Of a stretch of 8,637 nt of DNA, positions 1 through 5,428 are shown one piece after another. The notes beneath the pieces were generated by a model, which had not been told where the DNA came from, did no database searches, and was given only the letters and a program-made list of their open reading frames with translations. The first letter of the stretch is position 1; every line of letters starts with the position of its first letter. The position numbers were made by a program, and so were the translations under genes. This DNA comes from an uncultured Bacilli bacterium. Its GTDB lineage: Bacteria > Bacillota_I > Bacilli_A > RF39 > UBA660. The stretch covers positions 1 through 8,637 of the forward strand of contig CANQOE010000044.1 in NCBI GenBank assembly GCA_947625315.1, read 5' to 3'.

Positions 1-25
1 CTTTATGACAAGTTATTTTTAGCAA

Positions 26-49
26 TTTAAAAAAGCCTTTTAGAGGCTT
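26..49 (-). terminator. Intrinsic terminator of hsp20
   Basis: On the coding strand a 6-bp stem AAGCCT/AGGCTT (arms 44-49 and 33-38) with a 5-nt loop is followed by TTTTTAAATT. The first stem bases are the last two bases of the TAA stop codon (48-50), so the hairpin begins inside the stop codon. Confidence 0.75.
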
Positions 50-434
50 AATCAATATTAATAATTTTTTTAGAGGTATTTTCTTGTTTTTTAGGGGCAG
101 TAACTTTTAGAGTTCCATCTTTAAATTCGGCTTTGATAGCTTCTTCATCGATTTCTCCTAAATAGAAACTACGAGAAACTTCACCACAAAATCTTTCCCG
201 ACGAATATATTTTTTGTCTTTATCTTCATCGTTTACTTCTTGAACTTTTTTAGCAGATATAGTCATAGTCCCTTTATTGTATTCAATGTTGATATCATTT
301 TTATTGAAGCCAGGCATATCTAATTCAAGATTATAAGCATTGTTGGCTTCATAGATATCACAACGCATTTTAGGAGACTCACTTTCTAAAAAATTATCGA
401 ACATATCGTCTAAAAACATTTTTCTTGGTAACAT
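48..434 (-). CDS. hsp20: Hsp20/alpha-crystallin family small heat-shock protein
   Basis: This is an ATP-independent holdase chaperone of the cytoplasm that would bind unfolding proteins for later refolding by other chaperones. The 128-residue length is normal for a bacterial small heat-shock protein. A short N-terminal arm (about 1-24) leads into the alpha-crystallin domain (about 25-116). That domain shows ELDMPGFNKNDINI (37-50), the strand MTISAK, the ERFCGEVSRSFYL segment (80-92) and the hallmark DGTLKVTAPK (106-115). The tail ends in an I-x-I motif (Ile125-Asn-Ile127), which docks neighbouring dimers in oligomers. The ATG at 432-434 is preceded by a strong ribosome binding site (AAAGGTGGT on the coding strand, 441-449). 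It has its own CIRCE-controlled promoter and its own terminator, so it is a monocistronic heat-shock gene independent of the glycosyltransferase gene upstream. The family assignment is firm. Confidence 0.95.
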   Translation of the reverse strand: MLPRKMFLDDMFDNFLESESPKMRCDIYEANNAYNLELDMPGFNKNDINIEYNKGTMTISAKKVQEVNDEDKDKKYIRRERFCGEVSRSFYLGEIDEEAIKAEFKDGTLKVTAPKKQENTSKKIINID

Positions 435-459
435 ATTATTACCACCTTTCCTTTCAACA

Positions 460-493
460 ATTATAGTTTAGCATAAAAATTAGCACTTGTCAA
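460..493 (-). promoter_or_regulatory. hsp20 promoter
   Basis: The coding strand has a consensus -35 TTGACA (488-493), a 17-nt spacer and a -10 TAAACT (465-470) preceded by the extended -10 element TGC. A perfect TATAAT overlaps it at 460-465 but would need a 22-nt spacer. The -35 box is inside the CIRCE element. The predicted 5' leader is only about 20-25 nt and carries the ribosome binding site. The boxes are seen directly; the start point is inferred. Confidence 0.75.
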
Positions 494-506
494 TAGAAAG
501 TGCTAA
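480..506 (-). promoter_or_regulatory. CIRCE operator (HrcA binding site) of hsp20
   Basis: The site is a perfect inverted repeat, TTAGCACTT - 9 nt - AAGTGCTAA (arms 480-488 and 498-506). It matches the CIRCE consensus TTAGCACTC-N9-GAGTGCTAA except at the innermost base pair. CIRCE is the operator of the heat-labile repressor HrcA in Firmicutes and relatives. Here the 9-nt spacer and one adjacent arm base contain the TTGACA -35 box of the hsp20 promoter, so bound HrcA should block RNA polymerase directly. The distance to the hsp20 start codon is 45 nt. CIRCE more usually controls groESL and dnaK operons, so its use for hsp20 suggests HrcA also governs the small heat-shock protein in this organism. 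Confidence 0.93.
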
Positions 507-511
507 AAATA

Positions 512-1468
512 TTATTTATTAGATTTTTTTAAATCTTTTTCGGTTTCTTTAATAATATAGATAGGTCTTTTTTTGGTTTCCAGATATGTTTTGGCTAGAT
601 ATTCGCCTAGAATACCTATGCAGAATAATTGAATGCCACTTACTAAAAAGATAATACAAACTAAACTTGGCCAACCGGCAACAGGATCCCCAAAAATAAG
701 CGTGCGAATAATGATTACAATAATCATAATAAAGGATATTAGACAAAATAGTAAACCTATTAGAGCACTAAAGCTTAAGGGAACGGTAGAAAAACCAACA
801 ATACTTTCTAAAGAATAAGCAAAAAGTTTAAAGAAATTCCACTTGGTAGTGCCGGCCACCCTTTCTTGATTTTCATAAGTCAACCACTTGGTATTATAAC
901 CAACCCAACTAAATATCCCTTTCGAAAACCGATTATATTCACTTAATTCTAAAATAGAATCAACCATTTGGCGAGTCATAAGGCGAAAATCACGAGCTCC
1001 ATCGACAATAGGAGTTTTAGATATTTTATTAATTATTTTGTAATACATTTTCGTAAATAATTTACGCAGAAAAGAATAACCATGGCGCGAAATACTACGA
1101 GTGGCAATACAATCATAATCTTCATTTTTAAGGATAGTATACATTTCTTCTAATAACGTTGGAGGATCTTGTAAATCAACATCCATTAAAGTTACAAAGT
1201 CCCCTTTGCTTTCTTTTAAACCAGCATAAATTCCCGCTTCTTTTCCAAAGTTACGCGAAAAAGAAATATAGCGCACCTTTTTATCAGTAGAAGCAAGAGA
1301 ACGTAAAAGGTTTAAAGTGTTATCACTACTGCCATCATTAATGAAGATTAGTTCAAAATTTACTTTTTCCATTTTAGAAATAACTTTATTGATTTCTTGA
1401 TAAAATAGAGGAATAGCCTCCTCTTCATTGTAACAAGGAACAATTATACTTATTAAATCTTTTTGCAT
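512..1468 (-). CDS. csbB: Polyprenyl-phosphate glycosyltransferase, GT2 family (CsbB/GtrB-like)
   Basis: It would transfer a sugar from a nucleotide-sugar to undecaprenyl phosphate on the inner face of the membrane. Residues 1-225 form a GT-A domain with VPCYNEEEA (10-18), INDGSSDNT (43-51), the metal-binding DVDLQDPP (96-103) and FSRNFGKEAG (70-79). The DGARDFRLM region (157-165) and RVAGTTKWNF (203-212) are typical of the DPM1/GtrB subgroup. Two membrane helices follow (about 229-255 and 264-288), then the conserved GEYLAKTYLETKKRP segment. The 318-residue length is normal for the subgroup. The ATG at 1466-1468 lies inside the last codons of the upstream yfhO-like gene (16-nt overlap) and has an AGAAGG ribosome binding site, indicating translational coupling. 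In B. subtilis, CsbB works with YfhO and the flippase GtcA to add GlcNAc to lipoteichoic acid. The sugar and acceptor here are unknown, so the symbol rests on family and context. Confidence 0.88.
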   Translation of the reverse strand: MQKDLISIIVPCYNEEEAIPLFYQEINKVISKMEKVNFELIFINDGSSDNTLNLLRSLASTDKKVRYISFSRNFGKEAGIYAGLKESKGDFVTLMDVDLQDPPTLLEEMYTILKNEDYDCIATRSISRHGYSFLRKLFTKMYYKIINKISKTPIVDGARDFRLMTRQMVDSILELSEYNRFSKGIFSWVGYNTKWLTYENQERVAGTTKWNFFKLFAYSLESIVGFSTVPLSFSALIGLLFCLISFIMIIVIIIRTLIFGDPVAGWPSLVCIIFLVSGIQLFCIGILGEYLAKTYLETKKRPIYIIKETEKDLKKSNK

Positions 1469-3960
1469 TTTTTAACCTTCTTTCTTTCTATTAATGCTAT
1501 CATAATTGTTGTTAAAATACCAATTAGGGAAATTCCTAAACCAAATTTTTGACCTTGGGCTTGATAAACAATTTTTAAGTGATGTGTACCTTTTGATAAT
1601 TTAAGACCCATAAAAGCAGTATCGACTAATTCATAAGGAGTTATTTCATTATCAACATAAACTGTAAAATTCGAATCATAAGGAATACTTAAATTTAAAT
1701 AACCTCCCAAAGTAGTAATATCCCCTTCGATAATATCGCCTTTAGTTTTAGCTTTATTAATATTAAATACTTCAAAATTATTTTGAACTTCTTTAATTGA
1801 AGCTTTATCTAAAGTATAACTTTCAATATTGGTAATAACAAAAGTTCCGGGCGAAATAGTTATATCTAATTTAGTTGGGGATGTTAAAACATAATCAAAA
1901 GTATAATTTTGGTTTTTATATTTCCAAGAACGACACGTTAAAGTGTTTTTAATACCGTTGATAGTTATCGAGGTATCACCAAAACTACAAGTAGATTCAT
2001 AATTCATCGTTAAACGAATTAATAAATAGTCCTCTACTGGTTCATCTAAAGGTAAAGTTAATTTTACTTTATCAATCGCTTTTATTTTAGTAGAATCCCC
2101 CGACTTTTTTAAAGATAATTTGGTTAAATCTAAATTATTTAAAGGTAAAGAATATTTTTTTAAAGTACTTTTTATTTCTTTATTTAAAGAATCATTAGTA
2201 ATGGTATATTTTAATAAAGCTTCGATATTATAAGGATAAGTTAGTTTTTGATAAGTTTCAATATTTAAAGTTTGAGGATTAACATAACCAAGAGGATAAG
2301 CTTCTTTATTTTCATATAAGTGATAATTATTTAACGTTTTAATTAAAGAATAATCATTTAAATTATCTTGATCACTAACGAAATATTTAACTCCCATATA
2401 CATATTAAATAAAGGATTATTCACGGCATTTAAAATCAAGTAATTGCGATGTTTTATTTCATTAGCAAAAGTTTGCGTATAAAAATCTTGATAATAAGAA
2501 TTATAAGTTGAACTATATAAAGATGTATTATAATACGCTGGATCATATACTTTATTAATCGTAACTAAAGGATTAATTAAAGAACTACTGCGATAAAAAG
2601 GCGAATCATTGATATCTTTAAATAAAGTTGTTATATCTTCATTATAAGCATAATTATAATCTTTAATAAGCATTAGTTCATCATTAATGTTGGTGTTTAA
2701 ACAAGTAATAAAAGAAGTAATAAATAATATACTTACTAAAGGCCATTTAAGATTTTTAAAGTGATAAATTGTTAAACCAAGAATCACAAATAATAAATCT
2801 AGTAAATAGACATTATAATTGTTATAGTTATAAAAATATAAAATGAAAGTTATTATAAAGGTGGGTATTAATAATTTTTTTAAGCTTACTTTATGAGCAA
2901 ATAAATCTTCTAAAAAAATTAAAATTAAATAGATACTTAAAGGTAGCAAAGGAATAAATACTTTCCCATATAAGTATAAAGTACCATTTAAACAATAATT
3001 AATTAAAGGAACAAAACAAATTACAATTAAAGTAATACTTAAAAAACGATTTTCTTTAGATTTTTTGATAATATTATAAATTAAAGCAATAATAAAAATA
3101 CTAGTTAAACCAATGGAATAAGAACTATATAATAAATTTTCAAAACTTAATTTAGGAATAATTAAACTTAAGAAGCTGTAATTATTTAAAGTTTCACTGC
3201 GACCATTTAAGATAGTAGCTAAAGTGGGAAGAATTAAAACCGCGGAAGATGCTATACCAATAATTATCGGTAGTAAAAATTTAAAACCTTCTTTAATAAA
3301 TAAAGAAAACTTAAAATGGTTATTTTGTTTTAAAAAGATGTATATTCCGTATATTATTATAGAAATAATACAAGGAATACTAAAATAATAACTACATAAT
3401 ATAATTAAAAATATACTAATTATTAAATTAAATTTTTGACCAGTTTGAAAATACTTATCAATACTAAATAAAGCTAATATTAAAAAAGGAAAATAATTGA
3501 CAAACATAATATGCCGATGGGAATGTAAAATTATTGGAGCGGATAATAAAAGCATAAAAGTACCTATAAAACTTAATAAATAATTAAAATTATGACTTCG
3601 TAACCATTTATAAAATAAAATGATAGTTAAAATAACACTTAAAATACTAGTGATAATCATAAAAGTTGACATTTTAATAAAAGGAAAAAAATAACTTAAT
3701 AAAACCCAAGGATTAAATAAACCATAGTAAGAAAAATTATAAATATTTTGACCAGCCCCTAAATTAAAAGCAAATGAGGGAAATAAGTTTTTGGTTTGAT
3801 AAAAAAGAGTGCGAAAATAATCGGCAAAAGAAAAATGTTGGCTTTCCCAATCTAAAACAGAGCCATATAAATATTGGTTTTTAGTTAAGAAGAAAATAAT
3901 TATTAAAAATAAACTTATTAAAATAATGAGGTTTTTTAAATCTTTTTTATCTTTAAACAT
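1453..3960 (-). CDS. yfhO: YfhO-family integral membrane protein (predicted GT-C glycosyltransferase)
   Basis: This is a large polytopic membrane protein of 835 residues, close to B. subtilis YfhO. Numbered from the chosen ATG, TM1 (about 9-27) is followed by an extracytoplasmic loop with Asp37 in LDWESQH, the position of the GT-C catalytic acid. Then come FNLGAGQNIYNFSYYG (65-80), about ten further membrane helices up to about residue 420, and a large soluble C-terminal region. That region contains MGVKYFVSDQD followed by YHLYENKEAYPLGY, the characteristic YfhO signature (about 522-560). A last helix lies near the C-terminus, before a Lys-rich tail. It probably moves a sugar from undecaprenyl phosphate to a surface polymer, using the product of the overlapping csbB-like gene. 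A GTG three codons upstream (3967-3969) is in frame, but it is part of the AAGGTG ribosome binding site that serves the ATG at 3958-3960, so the ATG is preferred. The acceptor is unknown. Confidence 0.87.
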   Translation of the reverse strand: MFKDKKDLKNLIILISLFLIIIFFLTKNQYLYGSVLDWESQHFSFADYFRTLFYQTKNLFPSFAFNLGAGQNIYNFSYYGLFNPWVLLSYFFPFIKMSTFMIITSILSVILTIILFYKWLRSHNFNYLLSFIGTFMLLLSAPIILHSHRHIMFVNYFPFLILALFSIDKYFQTGQKFNLIISIFLIILCSYYFSIPCIISIIIYGIYIFLKQNNHFKFSLFIKEGFKFLLPIIIGIASSAVLILPTLATILNGRSETLNNYSFLSLIIPKLSFENLLYSSYSIGLTSIFIIALIYNIIKKSKENRFLSITLIVICFVPLINYCLNGTLYLYGKVFIPLLPLSIYLILIFLEDLFAHKVSLKKLLIPTFIITFILYFYNYNNYNVYLLDLLFVILGLTIYHFKNLKWPLVSILFITSFITCLNTNINDELMLIKDYNYAYNEDITTLFKDINDSPFYRSSSLINPLVTINKVYDPAYYNTSLYSSTYNSYYQDFYTQTFANEIKHRNYLILNAVNNPLFNMYMGVKYFVSDQDNLNDYSLIKTLNNYHLYENKEAYPLGYVNPQTLNIETYQKLTYPYNIEALLKYTITNDSLNKEIKSTLKKYSLPLNNLDLTKLSLKKSGDSTKIKAIDKVKLTLPLDEPVEDYLLIRLTMNYESTCSFGDTSITINGIKNTLTCRSWKYKNQNYTFDYVLTSPTKLDITISPGTFVITNIESYTLDKASIKEVQNNFEVFNINKAKTKGDIIEGDITTLGGYLNLSIPYDSNFTVYVDNEITPYELVDTAFMGLKLSKGTHHLKIVYQAQGQKFGLGISLIGILTTIMIALIERKKVKKCKKI

Positions 3961-3980
3961 TTTAAACACCTTGTACTTTT

Positions 3981-4009
3981 ATTATACAATAGTTAATTAT
4001 TTTAAGCAA
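3981..4009 (-). promoter_or_regulatory. Promoter of the yfhO-csbB operon
   Basis: A perfect -10 TATAAT (3981-3986) and a weak -35 TTGCTT (4004-4009) are separated by 17 nt on the coding strand. The predicted leader is about 15 nt, so there is no room for a regulatory RNA element. The boxes lie immediately downstream of the thyX terminator. Confidence 0.6.
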
Positions 4010-4010
4010 G

Positions 4011-4038
4011 AAAAAAAAGATACTTGACATATCTTTTT
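4011..4038 (-). terminator. Intrinsic terminator of the thyX-like gene
   Basis: The coding strand has a 9-bp stem AAAAAGATA/TATCTTTTT (arms 4030-4038 and 4014-4022) with a 7-nt loop. The second arm runs into an unbroken T tract. The first arm uses the final bases of the TAA stop codon (4037-4039). The stem is AT-rich with only one G:C pair, so its efficiency is uncertain. Confidence 0.6.
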
Positions 4039-5338
4039 AGAATTTACGAACTAACCGAGGATGACCACAGGGAGATGGACATTCATAATTAGGGTATTGA
4101 CATCTAAGTTTACCAACATAAGGTTCTAAAGCCTTTTTTAAATTTTCATTAGTTAGATTATGATAAATATCGGGGATAATATGATTCGTAAACATATCTT
4201 GAGTTTCGGTAAATGCTCGATCACAAGCCCGTTCTTTACCAACAAACTCTACTAAATTTTTAAGAGTTCCACACATATTTACTCTAACAAGTTTACCTTG
4301 AGGATAATACTTATTAACTTTTTCTAAATCTTTTAACCACTCGTAAATTAATAAATAATTCTTTTTTTCTAATAGTAAAGGTTCAATATAGAAATCTTTA
4401 TCTTCTAATTTAGGAGTACGCATTTCAAAGTCCATTGTGCGATGGCGATGAAATTGGGCTAAACTAGCTATAGTTATTTTCATATTATAACTTACATTAA
4501 CGCCATATTCATTAAGTTCGTTTAGGCCAGTAAAAGGGTTTCTTTCGCTAAATAAAGAAATAGAAGTATGTTTTTTATTTTTAAATAGCAAATCTTGACT
4601 ATTTGGTTTACCATATTTAGGATTTAAATTATAAGCCATATCTTCTGTTAGTAATAAATCATTTCTTCTTAATTCTTGTAAAAACTCATTTATATAAGGA
4701 ACTATTTTTTCTTCTAAATCACTTAAAGGATTATTAACAATATCTTCTAAATATTTAGCTATTTTATTTAATTGAATAAAAGGAACAGTATAAGTAATAG
4801 TTGTAGGAATAAAAACCCCAACCATATAACGAGCTTTTTCTTGAGCTATTTTATTGATAGCATTTTTAATTTTATTTTCAGTTTTGCTTGGGTCTTTAAC
4901 TTGATTATAACGAGCAAAAAAATCATAATATTCATAAGTTAAAATATCATTAAATATTTTTAACCATTTATTATAAAGTTCTACTTCTTCTTCACTAATT
5001 AAATCACTTGCTTTAACTTTAGTATAACGAAGAGATCTTTCATCAGCCGAATATTCTTTTTCATTGTTTAAAATCATACATAAAATTTTAGGTATACCCG
5101 TAATTTCTAACATAATTGTTGGTTGTTCACTAGGAGTTGTATGTTCACTTTTAATGGTATCTAACCCTCGAGTTATTAATTATTCTTTACTTTCCGTAGA
5201 ACGAATAAGGTCGGGTGTTATAGAACCTTCCCTAAAACAAACCGCGGCTTTTACACCAGCTTCTTCTAACACACTTTCATAATCACACTTTTTATTCTCG
5301 GTAATAAAGCCACTTTTAGGGCTAATACTTACTTGCAT
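4037..5338 (-). pseudogene. thyX: ThyX-like flavin-dependent thymidylate synthase, interrupted by an in-frame TAA
   Basis: ThyX makes dTMP from dUMP with FAD, NADPH and methylenetetrahydrofolate. The reading frame starts at ATG 5336-5338 behind GGAAGG (5349-5354) and encodes 52 residues. It meets TAA at 5180-5182, then continues in the same frame for 380 residues to the stop at 4037-4039. Just past the TAA come RGLDTIKSEH and LEITGIPKI, which fit the ThyX RGHDS..EH....I.G segment, so the stop splits one domain. An ORF from the ATG at 5111-5113 (358 residues) would lack this segment and has no visible ribosome binding site. In that numbering, NNEKEYSADERSLRY (16-30) and RHRTMDFEMR (223-232) look like the substrate motif RHRx7S, degenerate in the first half and kept in the second. 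The Cys-rich tail C..YPNYECPSPCG could bind metal. The full length of about 433 codons is nearly twice a classical ThyX and suggests two tandem domains. Family assignment is fairly sure; activity is doubtful. Confidence 0.72.
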
Positions 5339-5364
5339 TTTTTTAAAACCTTCCCTCTAATTTA

Positions 5365-5393
5365 AAGATAACATAAAAATAAAACTTTGTAAA
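5365..5393 (-). promoter_or_regulatory. Promoter of the thyX-like gene
   Basis: The coding strand has -35 TTTACA (5388-5393), a 17-nt spacer and -10 TATCTT (5365-5370) with an upstream TG of the extended -10 type. The -35 box overlaps the distal arm of the terminator that ends the preceding gene. No strong alternative was seen in the 90-nt gap. Confidence 0.5.
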
Positions 5394-5423
5394 CATTTTT
5401 TAGAAAAATTATATACAAAGTTT
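5375..5423 (-). terminator. Intrinsic terminator of the phase-variable surface protein gene
   Basis: A perfect 10-bp stem AAACTTTGTA/TACAAAGTTT on the coding strand (arms 5414-5423 and 5382-5391) is followed by TATTTTTATG. The 22-nt interior can itself pair as ATTTTT/AAAAAT, making a long rod. It lies 5 nt after the TAA stop codon (5429-5431). Confidence 0.65.
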
Positions 5424-5428
5424 ATTTT

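Noticed and set aside
633..818. Plus-strand 61-codon ORF
   Set aside because: It is antisense to the membrane-helix region of the glycosyltransferase gene, a typical shadow of hydrophobic codons.
3961..4036. Riboswitch or leader RNA ahead of the yfhO-like gene
   Set aside because: The promoter lies about 20 nt from the start codon, leaving no room for a structured leader.
5111..5113. ATG as the start of a complete 358-residue ThyX-like protein
   Set aside because: There is no ribosome binding site, and the conserved segment directly upstream in the same frame, plus a well-placed start at 5336-5338, show that this is an internal Met after a nonsense codon.
5180..5182. Reassigned TAA or frameshift as the explanation for the split thyX
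   Set aside because: All complete genes in the window end in TAA, and both halves are in the same frame, so neither code change nor frameshift is needed.
5064..5282. Plus-strand 72-codon ORF
   Set aside because: It is antisense to the ThyX-like gene, with no ribosome binding site and no recognisable product.
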